DNA of 64,000 nucleotides, taken from NCBI GenBank assembly GCA_035765195.1, contig DASTYC010000037.1, positions 1-64,000 on the forward strand, in the 5' to 3' direction. A program made the translations under genes and the position numbers. Each line of letters begins with the position of its first letter. Position 1 is the first letter of the stretch. The notes beneath the pieces are model-generated. The model worked only from the letters and a program-made list of their open reading frames with translations, was not told where the DNA came from and searched no databases. This DNA is from CALAED01 sp035765195 (lineage in GTDB: Bacteria; Actinomycetota; Actinomycetes; Streptosporangiales; Streptosporangiaceae). Shown piece after piece: positions 55,183-64,000 of the stretch.

Positions 55183-56143
55183 GGGCCGTCGAAATCGCCG
55201 GCGGGTGTCATTCAACTCAAGGCAGTCGGCCGGGACAACGGCGGAAGAAGACAGTGGGAATTTGATGGTGACGCTGTATTGAATTCCGCTCTATGGAACT
55301 GACATCCGAGGCAGGGTGCGGAACCCGCCCCGGAACAAATGTGCAGCCCCGACGGGAGTAGGCGGCGGCGGGATGGCCTGGCACGATCGCGACTGGGCGG
55401 CACAGCTACCTTCTTCGGTGGTTGACAGCGGCCGTTCTCGGCAAGCCAGGAGTTGTCATGCAGCCTTCACCAATGTCAGCATGACCGTAAACATATCCGA
55501 TTGGCTCAGGGGCTCGAGATTCGACCTCCGTGATTGAGCGCGGATGACTGAACTTCCGACCCCCAGGAACGTTGTCTAGACACGTTCACCATTGTCAGCA
55601 CGACCGTAAACGCCCCATTTAACCTAACAGGATGGCACTCCTTACTTCGCATACCGTACATATCACCCTATAAGTCACCCCATTACTTGTTGCTGCTGAT
55701 TCGCCGTGGCAAACTACGGGTAATTCGCTACCGATCAATAGCGCACATATCGTGATCAATAGTCTCCCGGGCGGGCGGCCGGGGTATTGGACCGCGCTGT
55801 GCCAATATCCGGTCGGCGATATCGACCGTGGAGGCAACGTGCCCAACAGATACGCCGGACGCCCGCGGACATTCGAAATGCCCACTCCAGCGGCGCGGTA
55901 TTCCTCCTGGGATATAACCGACCGCGCCTCGGGGGAGGCGGATCGACGAAGCCTCCCGCCCCGGATCCGGCGTTCCGTCGGCACGTCCGCTCGCGAACGC
56001 GCGCCGCGGCTCGCTCGCACACCGAAGCTCTCGCGCAGGGTGCCGGCCGCCGCGGACCCGATCGGAACGCGAACAACCCGCCACCACTCCAGGGCCGCCG
56101 CAGGGGCGGCCCGCCGACTCCCCTGCCGTCAGGAGGTGGGCGT
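55183..56143. other. 961-bp gene-free, partly AT-rich region ahead of the second ABC operon
   Basis: The right part of 55440-55770 is visibly richer in A/T than anywhere else in the window. It contains a 27-bp direct repeat 119 bp apart (55466-55492 and 55585-55611, 25 of 27 identical), a TGTCTAGACA palindrome (55573-55582), and a 9-bp direct repeat 21 bp apart (GATCAATAG at 55733-55741 and 55754-55762). I see no coding gene. It probably holds the promoter and operators of the transporter operon starting at 56144. Confidence 0.6.
55466..55611 (+). repeat. Near-exact 27-bp direct repeat
   Basis: The copies at 55466-55492 and 55585-55611 share TTCACCA-x-TGTCAGCA-x-GACCGTAAAC, differing at two positions. 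The spacing of 119 bp and location upstream of the ABC operon suggest paired regulator sites or a duplicated promoter. Confidence 0.75.
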
Positions 56144-57130
56144 GTGCTGAGATACATCGCGCGCCGGCTGGCCCTCGGTGTTCTCACCATGTGGGCCATT
56201 TCGGTGCTGTCGTTCGTCATCATCCAACTGCCGCCCGGTGACTTCGTCACTACCTATATCGCGCGGTTGTCCGAATCGGGCGGTTCCGCGGCGCTCGGCG
56301 AGGTGGCGCAGCTGCGCGCCCAGTACGGCCTCGACCAGCCGATCTACGTGCAATACCTGAAGTGGATGGGACAGGTCGTGCACGGCAACCTCGGCATGTC
56401 GCTGGACTGGAACCGCCCCGTCTCCGAGCTGCTCGGCGAGCGCCTGGCGCTCACGATGGTGGTCTCGGCCGCCGCGATCATCTTCACCTGGGCGATCGCG
56501 CTGCCCATCGGGATCTACTCGGCGCTGCGCAAGTACTCGATCGGCGACTACGTGCTGACCTTCCTCGGCTTCCTCGGGCTCGGCATCCCCAGCTTCCTTC
56601 TCGCGCTGGTGCTCATGTACGTCGGGTTCCAGTTCTTCGGCGTCAGCGTCGGAGGCCTGTTCTCACCGGGCCTCGAGACCGCCAGCTGGAGCATGACGAA
56701 GGTGGTGGACCTGCTCAAGCACCTCATCATCCCGGCGATCGTGCTCGGGCTGGCCGGCACGGCCCATCTGATCCGCATCATGCGCGCGAACCTGCTCGAC
56801 GAGCTCGGCAAGCCTTACGTGGTGACGGCTCGGGCGAAGGGCCTCACCGAGCGCCGGGCCGTCATGAAATATCCCGTCCGGGTGGCGCTGAACCCCTTCG
56901 CCAGCTCGATCGGCTTCCTTTTTCCGCAGGTCGTCTCCGGCACGATCATCGTCTCGGTAGTGCTCAGCCTGCCCACGGTCGGACCGCTTCTGCTCACCTC
57001 GCTCCAGGCCCAGGACATGTTCCTCGCGGGCAGCATCGTCCTGCTCCTCGGCGCGCTGACCATTGTCGGAACCTTGATCTCCGACCTCACCCTCGTATGG
57101 CTCGATCCGCGAATTCGGCTCGCCGGCTAG
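56144..57130 (+). CDS. Peptide-type ABC transporter permease (DppB-like)
   Basis: The 328-residue permease starts LRYIARRLALGVLTMW and has six helices with FVIIQLPPGDF after helix 1 and the EAA loop PYVVTARAKGLTERR. The GTG at 56144 has AGGAGG 7 nt upstream. In-frame codons before it are not part of the protein. It is the first gene of a four-gene operon. The LPPGDF phrase and the 200-residue core match family-5-type peptide or oligosaccharide importers. Confidence 0.93.
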   Translation: MLRYIARRLALGVLTMWAISVLSFVIIQLPPGDFVTTYIARLSESGGSAALGEVAQLRAQYGLDQPIYVQYLKWMGQVVHGNLGMSLDWNRPVSELLGERLALTMVVSAAAIIFTWAIALPIGIYSALRKYSIGDYVLTFLGFLGLGIPSFLLALVLMYVGFQFFGVSVGGLFSPGLETASWSMTKVVDLLKHLIIPAIVLGLAGTAHLIRIMRANLLDELGKPYVVTARAKGLTERRAVMKYPVRVALNPFASSIGFLFPQVVSGTIIVSVVLSLPTVGPLLLTSLQAQDMFLAGSIVLLLGALTIVGTLISDLTLVWLDPRIRLAG

Positions 57131-57146
57131 GAGTTCGGACGCTTTC

Positions 57147-58337
57147 ATGAGTTCAGTTCAAGACCCTACGGGCACCACTCAGCAGACAGCTCCCGCGGGC
57201 CTGCCAGGCGTGGTAGCGGAACCGGCCGCCGCTCAGGGAGGACCCGACAGCGAGAAGCGAATATTCGTCGCGACGCAACGCCAGCTCATCTGGTGGCGCT
57301 TTCGGAAGCACAAGCTCGCGATGGTGGGTCTCATCGTCATCGCGATGTTCTATCTGGTCGCGATATTCGCGGACTTCCTGGCGTACTCCGACCCGCAGGA
57401 CACCAGTTCGCAACGGGTGTTCGTGCCGCCGCATGCGGTCAGCGTCTTCGACGGCTGGCGACCCTCACTGGGCACGCATCCGCTCACCAGCCAGCGCGAC
57501 CCCGTCACGTTCGAGCGTCAGTACGTCGTGGACGAGAACACCCGGATCCCCATCGGCTTCTTCGTACACGGCTACGACTACAAGCTCTTCGGGGTCATTC
57601 CGACCGACATCCACCTGATCGGCGCCAAGGGAGCCCGTACGGAGGACTCCGTCTTCCTGCTCGGCACCGACGAGCTCGGCAGAGACATCTTCTCGCGGCT
57701 ACTCGTCGCGACCCGTACGTCGTTGTTCATCGGTCTCGCCGGAGTCTCGTTGAGCATCGCGCTGGGCGTCGTCTTGGGGGGCATATCAGGGTTTTACGGC
57801 GGCATCACGGATACCATCATCCAGCGCGTCATCGAAATCCTGCGCTCGATACCCACGATTCCGCTCTGGATGGGCATCGCGGCGGCGATGCCGAAGACCT
57901 GGAGCGTCGAACGGGTCTATTTCGCCATCACATTGATCATCTCGGTCATCGGCTGGACGGAACTCGCCAGAGTCGTCCGCGGCAGGGTCCTCCAAATACG
58001 CGACGAGGACTTCGTCACGGCCGCTGAGCTGGCCGGCAGCCGTCCCCGGCGCATCATTTTCTCCCACATCGTGCCGCTGTTCACAAGCCATATCATCGCC
58101 GCCACCACCCTGGCCCTGCCGCTGATGATCATCGCGGAGACGTCGCTCAGCTTCCTGAATCTCGGGCTGCGACCACCGGCCATTTCATGGGGTGTGATGC
58201 TGCAACAGGCCCAAAACATTCAAACGGTCGCGCTCTCGCCGTGGATGATGGTGCCGGTCATCCCCGTCGTCGTGGCGATCCTGGCGTTCAACTTCTTGGG
58301 TGACGGGCTGCGGGACGCCGCGGACCCCTATTCTTAA
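57147..58337 (+). CDS. Peptide-type ABC transporter permease (DppC-like)
   Basis: The 396-residue permease has a 35-residue hydrophilic N-terminus, a first helix (HKLAMVGLIVIAMFYLVAIF), and a long periplasm-facing insertion (about residues 85-170). LGTDELGRDIFSRLL then leads into the DppC core. EAA loop: DFVTAAELAGSRPRRIIFSHIVP. It is longer than standard DppC (about 300) because of the insertion. It starts 16 bp after the upstream permease. Confidence 0.93.
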   Translation: MSSVQDPTGTTQQTAPAGLPGVVAEPAAAQGGPDSEKRIFVATQRQLIWWRFRKHKLAMVGLIVIAMFYLVAIFADFLAYSDPQDTSSQRVFVPPHAVSVFDGWRPSLGTHPLTSQRDPVTFERQYVVDENTRIPIGFFVHGYDYKLFGVIPTDIHLIGAKGARTEDSVFLLGTDELGRDIFSRLLVATRTSLFIGLAGVSLSIALGVVLGGISGFYGGITDTIIQRVIEILRSIPTIPLWMGIAAAMPKTWSVERVYFAITLIISVIGWTELARVVRGRVLQIRDEDFVTAAELAGSRPRRIIFSHIVPLFTSHIIAATTLALPLMIIAETSLSFLNLGLRPPAISWGVMLQQAQNIQTVALSPWMMVPVIPVVVAILAFNFLGDGLRDAADPYS

Positions 58338-58350
58338 AGGCGGGACCTCA

Positions 58351-60648
58351 ATGAATCAGCCGCTGCTTTCGATTCGTGGGCTGAAGACGCACTTTTTCGG
58401 TGACGAAGGAATCACTCGCGCGGTCAACGGCATCTCGCTCGACGTCCTCCCTGGCCAGGCCGTGGGCATCGTCGGCGAGTCGGGCTGCGGAAAGAGCGTG
58501 ATGGCCCGCTCGATCCTGCGCATCGTCGAAAAGCCGGGACGCATCGTCGACGGTGAGATCATCTTGCGCCGGCCCGGCGGAGCCTCCGCCAACGGCAGGA
58601 ACGGCCGGAACGGCCGGAACGGCAACGGTGGCGGCGCCCGTAAGGAGCGCGTCGCCGCGACCACCGCCGCCGCGGCGGCGGGGAGCGCGACGGCGGCCGA
58701 TGTCGCCGACATCGCCGCGGCCGCGGGGGCCTTGGGAACCGAGGAGATCGACCTCGCTCAGCTCCCCGACAATTCCCCCGTCATGCGCTCGATCCGCGGC
58801 GGCGACATCTCGCTCGTCTTCCAGGAGCCGATGACGTCGTTCAGCCCCGTGCACACGATCGGCAACCAGCTCATCGAGGCGCTCCGGCTGCACAAGCAGC
58901 TCACCCCGAAGGAAGCCGCCGATCGCGCCGTCGAGCTGCTCACCATGGTGGACCTGCCCAGGCCGGAGGAGATCCTCTCCAGCTACGCCTGGCAGCTGTC
59001 CGGCGGGCTGCGCCAGCGCGCGATGATCGCGATGGCGCTGGCCGGCGAGCCGCGCCTGCTCATCGCGGACGAGCCGACGACCGCCCTCGACGTCACCACC
59101 CAGGCACAGATCCTCGACCTGCTCCGCAACCTCAAGCGCGACACCGGCATGGCGCTCATGCTGATCACGCATGACCTCGCCGTCGTCGCGGGCATGGCGG
59201 ACTACGTCGTGGTGATGTACCTCGGCGAGGTCGTGGAGAAGGGGCCGGTGGAGGACATCTTCGCCGCCCCGCAACACCCGTACACCCAGGCGCTGCTCCG
59301 CTCGATCCCGAGCATCACCGCGCCGGCGCGGGCCCGGCTGCGCACCATCGCCGGGTCGGTGCCGCACCCGTTCAACCGTCCGTCCGGGTGCCCCTTCCAC
59401 CCCCGCTGCACCGTCGCGATCGAGGGGAAGTGCGACCGCGAGGACCCGCCGCTGCGCGTGCTGGGCGGCGGCCGCGAGGCGAGCTGCCACCTGATCGACG
59501 GACAGCCGGCGGCCGCGGCGAAGGAACGGGCCTTCCTCACCCTGTTGTCGCAGGAGGAGCAGGAGGCGACGCCGACGGCGGCGCCCACGCCGGGCGAGAC
59601 CATGCTCGAGGTGCGCGGCCTGCGCAAGTCCTTCCAGGTCAAGGCCTCGGGGTTGGGGAAGAACGGCGCCCGGATGCGCGCCGTCGACGACGTCAACTTC
59701 GAGCTGCGCGCCGGGGAGACGCTGGCCCTGGTCGGCGAGAGCGGCTCGGGCAAGACGACCGTGTCCCGCTGCATTCTGCGCGCGCTCCAGCCCGATAGCG
59801 GCGAGATGATGTTCCGGGCCGAGTCCGGCGAGCAGGTCGATCTGGCCAAGCTGAAGAAAAAGCAGGTCCGGCCGATGCGCAGCCAGATGCAGATGATCTT
59901 CCAGGACCCGTATTCGTCGCTGAACCCGCGCATGACGGTGCTCGACATCATCGCCGAGCCGATGCTGGTCAACGGGATCGACAGCAGGCAGCAACGGGTG
60001 GGGCGGGTGCGCGAACTGCTCGAGCTGGTCGGGCTGCCGCAGCAGTACATGCGGCGCTATCCCCACGCGTTCAGCGGCGGCCAGCGACAGCGCATCGGCA
60101 TCGCCCGCGCCCTGGCGATGCACCCCCGCCTGATCGTCGCCGACGAGCCCGTCTCGGCGCTGGACGTGTCGGTGCAGGCGCAGATCCTCAACCTGCTGCT
60201 GGAGCTGCAAGAACAGCTCGGGCTGACGTATCTGTTCGTCTCCCACGACCTCAGCGTCGTCAAGCATGTCAGCGACCGCATCGCCGTCATGTACGCCGGA
60301 AATCTCGTCGAGCTGGGAGCGCGCGACGAGATTCTGATGGAGCCGAAACACCCCTACACCTCGACACTTCTCGCCGCGGTGCCGAAGCCGGATCCGAGTG
60401 CCAAGAAGGTCTTCGTCCCGCCGATGCGGGGAAACCGGCCGAATCTCGTGGCTCCGCAGGTGGGCTGCTACTTCGAGAGCCGTTGCGCGCACGCCGTCGA
60501 CATGTGCAAGACGGTGGTCCCCGCCTGGCGGGAGATCAGCCCGGGCCGCTGGGCGCGGTGTCACCGCGCCGAAGAACTCACGCTGCCGGGCGTCGACGCG
60601 GCGCTGCCCGCGGGCGCCGTACGAGGCGAGGCGCGCAGCGACCTTTGA
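58351..60648 (+). CDS. Fused double ATPase of peptide ABC transporter (DppD-DppF)
   Basis: The 765-residue protein has two complete ABC domains. The first (about 1-400) has Walker A GIVGESGCGKSVMA, LSGGLRQRAMI and LLIADEPTTALD, and ends with the oligopeptide-type Cys cluster (CPFHPRCTVAIEGKC). The second (about 420-720) has LVGESGSGKTTVSR, FSGGQRQRIGI and LIVADEPVSALD, with CYFESRCAHAVDMC. A roughly 55-residue insertion after Walker A of domain 1 contains NGRNGRNGRNG and Ala-rich DNA repeats. It starts 13 bp after the permease stop. Confidence 0.94.
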   Translation: MNQPLLSIRGLKTHFFGDEGITRAVNGISLDVLPGQAVGIVGESGCGKSVMARSILRIVEKPGRIVDGEIILRRPGGASANGRNGRNGRNGNGGGARKERVAATTAAAAAGSATAADVADIAAAAGALGTEEIDLAQLPDNSPVMRSIRGGDISLVFQEPMTSFSPVHTIGNQLIEALRLHKQLTPKEAADRAVELLTMVDLPRPEEILSSYAWQLSGGLRQRAMIAMALAGEPRLLIADEPTTALDVTTQAQILDLLRNLKRDTGMALMLITHDLAVVAGMADYVVVMYLGEVVEKGPVEDIFAAPQHPYTQALLRSIPSITAPARARLRTIAGSVPHPFNRPSGCPFHPRCTVAIEGKCDREDPPLRVLGGGREASCHLIDGQPAAAAKERAFLTLLSQEEQEATPTAAPTPGETMLEVRGLRKSFQVKASGLGKNGARMRAVDDVNFELRAGETLALVGESGSGKTTVSRCILRALQPDSGEMMFRAESGEQVDLAKLKKKQVRPMRSQMQMIFQDPYSSLNPRMTVLDIIAEPMLVNGIDSRQQRVGRVRELLELVGLPQQYMRRYPHAFSGGQRQRIGIARALAMHPRLIVADEPVSALDVSVQAQILNLLLELQEQLGLTYLFVSHDLSVVKHVSDRIAVMYAGNLVELGARDEILMEPKHPYTSTLLAAVPKPDPSAKKVFVPPMRGNRPNLVAPQVGCYFESRCAHAVDMCKTVVPAWREISPGRWARCHRAEELTLPGVDAALPAGAVRGEARSDL

Positions 60649-60667
60649 CGCTCCGCCACGCGCCATC

Positions 60668-60700
60668 GCGCGTCAACGCGCCGCCCGCGCGTTGACGCGC
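60668..60700. terminator. 13-bp perfect hairpin between ATPase and binding-protein genes
   Basis: Arms 60668-60680 and 60688-60700 (GCGCGTCAACGCG and its complement) close a 7-nt loop, 20 nt after the ATPase stop. There is no T-run. It probably acts as a transcript-processing or stability element that lets the binding protein be expressed at a level different from the ATPase and permeases. Confidence 0.6.
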
Positions 60701-60766
60701 CGGCGCGCCGAATGCCTTCGGGGGATTGCTGGGGGTTCATTCCTTTCACGACAGGAGCACCGAATC

Positions 60767-62827
60767 ATGACCCACCACCACCTGAGTCGTCGCCGGCTGC
60801 TGCAAAACGGCGCATACGCCGGCGCCGGCGCGATCATCCTGTCCGGCTGTACGGACAGCGGGGGCGGAAAGCAGGGCGCCGCGGGCGGCGCCAACGGGGC
60901 CCTTCCCCCGATCGAGGGCGCGCAGGTCGTGCTCGATCCCGCGCAGTATCCGAAGAAGTTCGCGGAGTGGCCCGAGTTCGCCAAGCAGGTCTCGGCCGGG
61001 CAGCTTCCGCCGGTCGCGGAACGCATCGGCCAGGACCCGCTCGTCCTCAAGCCGGTGCGCGAGGCCGGACGCTACGGCGGGCAGATCCGCCGCGGATTCA
61101 TCGGCACCACCGACTGGCTGAACGGAGCCAACTTCTGCGGCGGTCCGGACACCCTGCTCTATTGGGACTACCAGGGTGAGAAGGTCAACCCGAACCTCGC
61201 GCGCAGCTACGCGCTGAGCGACGGCGACCGGGTCCTCACCTTGCAGTTGCGGCGCGGCATGAAATGGTCGGACGGCAAACCCTTCACCGCCGACGACATC
61301 GTCTTTTGGCGCGAGGACATCAACCTGCACCCCGATCTCGGCCGGTCCGGGACCGCGGCACTTCGCGCCGGCGGCAAGAACGTCGAGGTGAAGAAGGTCG
61401 ACGACTACACCGTGCAGTTCATCTCGTCGGTCCCCAACTCGATTCTCGTCGAGTTGCTCGCGTCGAACGACGACCTGGGCGGCCTGTCGGCCGCGGGGCG
61501 GCTGCTCGGCGGCGGCTACGCGCCCAAGCATTACCTGTCGCAGTTCCATCCCAAGTACAGGTCCGAATCCGAGGTGAACAAGGCGGCGAAGGACGCCGGG
61601 TTCGACGACTGGACGGCGTACTTCAAAGACCGCATGTCGTGGGAGAGCAACACCAAGCTCCCGGCGCTCACACCATGGATCGTCAGCCGGCCGATCAGCT
61701 CGCCGCCCTGGGAGTTCACCGCGAATCCGTACAGCATCTGGGTGGACGACAAGGGCAACCAGCTGCCGTACATCCCCAAGGTGACGTTGAGCAACACGGA
61801 AAGCCCGGAAGTGTTCAACCTGCGCGCCGTGGCGGGCCAGTACGACTTCCAGGACCGCAACCTCACCGTGGCCAACCTGCCCGTGCTGCTCAGGAACCAA
61901 GAGCGCAGCAAGTACACGATCCACCGGGCGCCCAACGAGGCCATGGAGTTCGGCGTCAGGATCAACCTCGCCTACAACAAGGACAAGACCCTCGGCGATC
62001 TGCTGCGGAACGTCGACTTCCGGCGGGCCCTGTCCCTCGGCATCGACCGCAACCAGCTCAACAACACGTACTCGCTGGGCACCTCCAAGCCTTCGGCGAC
62101 CACGGCGGGCGACACCAACAGGTACTCCCCCGGCCCGGAGTGGCATTCGAAGTGGGCGACCTTCGACCCGGCGCAGGCCAACACCCTGCTCGACAAGGTG
62201 GGCCTCACCAAGCGCGACGGCTCGGGCTTCCGTGTCCGGCCGGACGGCAAAGGCCGCATCGTGCTCGACTACCAGTCCGTGCGCGGGCTGGCCGACTTCG
62301 TCGGCATGGGCGAGATGATCAAGCGGCAGTGGCAGAAGATCGGCATCGACCTCAACGTGCAGCAGATCGCCCCGCCGCTCGCCGTCCAGCGCGCGGTGGC
62401 CAACCAGCTGATGCTGTCGGGGCACTTCGTCGGAACCGATGACCCGTTCCTGCGGCCCGACATCTTCCTGCCCACCAACATCAACAACTACCCGGGAATG
62501 ATCGGCATCCCGTACGCCCGGTGGTTCGCCACGGGCGGGCGTACCGGAACGGAGCCGCCGCAGTCGCTCGACCTGCTCAAGAAGGCGATGGACCTGTACC
62601 AGCAGGGTCTGCGCTCGCCCGAGGCGGAGCGCGTCACCATCGGCAAGCAGCTCTATCAGATGCACGCCGATCAGGTCTGGTCGATCGGTGTCTTCGGGTT
62701 CGGGCTGCTGATCTTCGGGATCTATGAGGCCAGCAACCGGCTCGGCAACGTGCCCGGCCGCATCCGCAACACGCTGGTGCAGCGGACGCCGAACAACCTG
62801 TTCGCGATGACCTTCTACTACAAGTAG
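60767..62827 (+). CDS. Solute-binding protein family 5, Tat/lipoprotein type
   Basis: The 686-residue protein has a twin-arginine-like SRRRLLQNGAYAGAGAIILSGC start with lipobox LSGC (Cys about residue 28), so it is exported folded and lipidated. The fold is family 5, with LRRGMKWSDGKPFTADDIVFW and RALSLGIDRNQLN. The phrase PPVAERIGQDPLVLKP and GRYGGQIRRGF place it in a subgroup of long binding proteins found with peptide or sugar importers. It is the last gene of the operon; AGGAG lies 10 nt before the ATG. Length is above the 500-550 typical of DppA. Confidence 0.9.
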   Translation: MTHHHLSRRRLLQNGAYAGAGAIILSGCTDSGGGKQGAAGGANGALPPIEGAQVVLDPAQYPKKFAEWPEFAKQVSAGQLPPVAERIGQDPLVLKPVREAGRYGGQIRRGFIGTTDWLNGANFCGGPDTLLYWDYQGEKVNPNLARSYALSDGDRVLTLQLRRGMKWSDGKPFTADDIVFWREDINLHPDLGRSGTAALRAGGKNVEVKKVDDYTVQFISSVPNSILVELLASNDDLGGLSAAGRLLGGGYAPKHYLSQFHPKYRSESEVNKAAKDAGFDDWTAYFKDRMSWESNTKLPALTPWIVSRPISSPPWEFTANPYSIWVDDKGNQLPYIPKVTLSNTESPEVFNLRAVAGQYDFQDRNLTVANLPVLLRNQERSKYTIHRAPNEAMEFGVRINLAYNKDKTLGDLLRNVDFRRALSLGIDRNQLNNTYSLGTSKPSATTAGDTNRYSPGPEWHSKWATFDPAQANTLLDKVGLTKRDGSGFRVRPDGKGRIVLDYQSVRGLADFVGMGEMIKRQWQKIGIDLNVQQIAPPLAVQRAVANQLMLSGHFVGTDDPFLRPDIFLPTNINNYPGMIGIPYARWFATGGRTGTEPPQSLDLLKKAMDLYQQGLRSPEAERVTIGKQLYQMHADQVWSIGVFGFGLLIFGIYEASNRLGNVPGRIRNTLVQRTPNNLFAMTFYYK

Positions 62828-62840
62828 GTCTGCCCCTCCC

Positions 62841-62875
62841 GGCCCTGGTCCCCGGCGCGGAAGGGGACCAGGGCC
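62841..62875. terminator. Perfect 13-bp terminator hairpin between convergent genes
   Basis: GGCCCTGGTCCCC (62841-62853) pairs with GGGGACCAGGGCC (62863-62875), 9-nt loop, 13 bp after the binding-protein stop and about 45 bp from the end of the opposing oxidoreductase. It can serve both strands. Confidence 0.7.
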
Positions 62876-62920
62876 GCCGGGCCCAGGCCGGTCAGGCCGC
62901 GCGCACGCCGGTCTGGCCGG

Positions 62921-64000
62921 TCAGGCCAGCGAGAGCGCCATCTGCCGGGCGAAGAACGACAGCAGCGGCGTCCGGTACTCCGCCTCGTCCGCCCAGTCGT
63001 GGTCAACGTCCTCCGGCAGCCGCTGCACGGCGACCAGGGACCAGCGGCGATAGTGCCGGACCACCGGGCGCAGATAGCGATCGCCGCGCGGCTCGGCCGG
63101 CTCCGCGGTACGGTCCGCCACGTCCCCGAGCAAGTCGGGGGAGTCGGGGGCGCCCGCCTCCTCGCCGTACTCCAGGCTGACCGTGAAGTAGCGGTCGGCG
63201 CCGCCGAAGAGACTGTCGTGCACGTAGTCCACGGGCATCTCCTCGTAGTAGCGCGCCAGCCTCGCGTTCGGCGCCACCACGATCAGGTCGCACAGTACGG
63301 CGTAGCGCTGGAACAGGCCCGGGCTCCGGTTGACGCGGTCCAGCACGGCGGCCGTCAGGCTCTCCGCGTCGGCCGACAGCTCCCGATACGGCCACTCGAT
63401 CCCCTCGTACTTGCGGTCGAGCATCCGCCGCAGCGCACGCATGCAGTAGCGCAGCCCGTGGACCGCGGAGCCGCCCCGGTCGGCGCCGGCCCCGACCCGG
63501 GCCAGCGCGCCGGCGAAGTACAGGTCGGGCACGTTGACCGACTCCCACTCCGAGGTCAGCGCCGGAAGCCGCCCGTTGAGCGCCGGCTCGGGACGGCAGG
63601 AGGGGTCGAAGATCGAAGGGTCCATCTGGAAGCCGGTGCAGGCGATCACCCGGTCATAGCGGAGCTGGGCCATGCGCATCCGTCCGCTGCCCGCCTGCCG
63701 GGCGCCGCTCAGCGTCACCACGAACTCCCCCGCACCGTCCGGCCCCGCGGGCCCAGCGGGCCCCGCGGCCGGCCCGCGCCGGCCGCCCCATCCGTGCTCT
63801 GCGTGCTGTCCGTGCTGTCCGCGCTGCCCGTCCGGCTCGTCCATCCGAAAACCGCTCACCCCGCCCCAGGTGTCGGCCCGCTCGATCCTCCGGATCGTCG
63901 CGTCCAGCACCGCATCGCGGGCGGCCCGCCGCCGCGGCGCGATGAAGATCTCGTTGCTCGCCCAGCGGCGGCCGGTCAGGTCGTTGAGCCGGGCGATCCG
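62921..64000 (-). CDS. FAD/NAD(P)-dependent oxidoreductase, C-terminal part (runs off right edge)
   Basis: At least 360 residues are visible with no stop or clear start up to the window end; the N-terminal FAD-binding part lies outside. The visible part has YDRVIACTGFQMDPSIF, the dinucleotide-binding CTGF motif typical of flavin monooxygenase-like proteins, and VPDLYFAGAL. A low-complexity Gly/Gln/His-rich insert near residue 60 comes from a GHGQH-type DNA repeat (63795-63835). It is convergent to the ABC operon. A role in oxidising the transported substrate is speculation. Confidence 0.78.
   Translation of the reverse strand, partial: RIARLNDLTGRRWASNEIFIAPRRRAARDAVLDATIRRIERADTWGGVSGFRMDEPDGQRGQHGQHAEHGWGGRRGPAAGPAGPAGPDGAGEFVVTLSGARQAGSGRMRMAQLRYDRVIACTGFQMDPSIFDPSCRPEPALNGRLPALTSEWESVNVPDLYFAGALARVGAGADRGGSAVHGLRYCMRALRRMLDRKYEGIEWPYRELSADAESLTAAVLDRVNRSPGLFQRYAVLCDLIVVAPNARLARYYEEMPVDYVHDSLFGGADRYFTVSLEYGEEAGAPDSPDLLGDVADRTAEPAEPRGDRYLRPVVRHYRRWSLVAVQRLPEDVDHDWADEAEYRTPLLSFFARQMALSLA

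Noticed and set aside
55316..56020. Small open frames in the AT-rich region before the ABC operon
   Set aside because: No ribosome sites and no typical codon bias with GC-rich third positions; the repeats fit regulation better.
58591..58626. Short tandem repeat resembling a CRISPR-like array
   Set aside because: Nine-base units without spacers inside a coding gene; simple slippage repeat.
58348..60666. 772-codon minus-strand open frame
   Set aside because: It exactly mirrors the double ATPase gene, which carries all ABC motifs on the plus strand.
60398..60766. N-terminal extension of the second binding protein into the ATPase gene
   Set aside because: A lipoprotein/Tat signal at the ATG at 60767 with AGGAG upstream defines the start; the extension would bury the signal.

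Overview
The window is high-GC DNA (about 70% by eye) with GTG and TTG starts, ATGA/GTGA gene overlaps and actinobacterial marker families: GuaB1, folC-DUF4233-ndk, a LysM-BTAD regulator and GPP34. It comes from a filamentous-type actinomycete (Actinomycetota). A Jiangella- or Kribbella-like genome would fit, but I cannot fix the genus from sequence alone. I saw no tRNA, rRNA or CRISPR array.

Region 1 (1-31.4 kb) is mostly conserved or housekeeping. From the left: a possible ISL3-type transposase start at the edge; a B12-binding radical SAM protein; two acidic plus-strand proteins that look like type VII secretion substrates or partners; then a long minus-strand cluster (18979 down to 4326). 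That cluster encodes a SAF-domain CpaB-like protein, TadZ-, TadA-, TadB- and TadC-like proteins, a Flp-type pilin, three TadE/TadG-like pseudopilins, a membrane-anchored LysM-BTAD regulator, one WXG100 protein and a giant EssC/EccC-type ATPase. A Tad pilus machine and a minimal ESX module are therefore arranged head to tail. After it come ndk, DUF4233, folC, valS, a ketopantoate-reductase-like gene, an NADP-dependent oxidoreductase, guaB1, a membrane-linked metallophosphoesterase and a PucR regulator. Two families of dispersed palindromes, with 3 and 2 copies, sit between these genes.

Region 2 (31.6-45.3 kb, all minus strand) is a tightly coupled catabolic operon. It contains an S12 serine peptidase, a complete peptide ABC transporter (lipoprotein, DppB, fused DppC-DppD, DppF), an S9-S12 fusion peptidase, an M20 hydrolase, a GNAT acyltransferase and an N-succinylamino acid racemase. 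Together they look like a system that imports D-residue-containing peptides, cleaves them, and inverts the D-amino acids to L by N-succinylation, racemisation and desuccinylation. An element with 29-bp terminal inverted repeats lies between this operon and the PucR gene.

Region 3 (45.4-55.2 kb) is a mosaic. It holds a TetR gene divergent from an ester cyclase-methyltransferase fusion; bioA, bioB and glyA, with a ZTP riboswitch in front of glyA; GPP34; two secreted proteins (CHRD and an unknown) facing each other; and a PPOX-type flavoprotein.

Region 4 (55.2-64 kb) starts with about 1 kb of gene-free, locally AT-richer DNA. It is followed by a second peptide-type ABC operon (two permeases, a fused double ATPase and a Tat/lipoprotein binding protein), and convergent to it an FAD/NAD(P) oxidoreductase that runs off the right edge.
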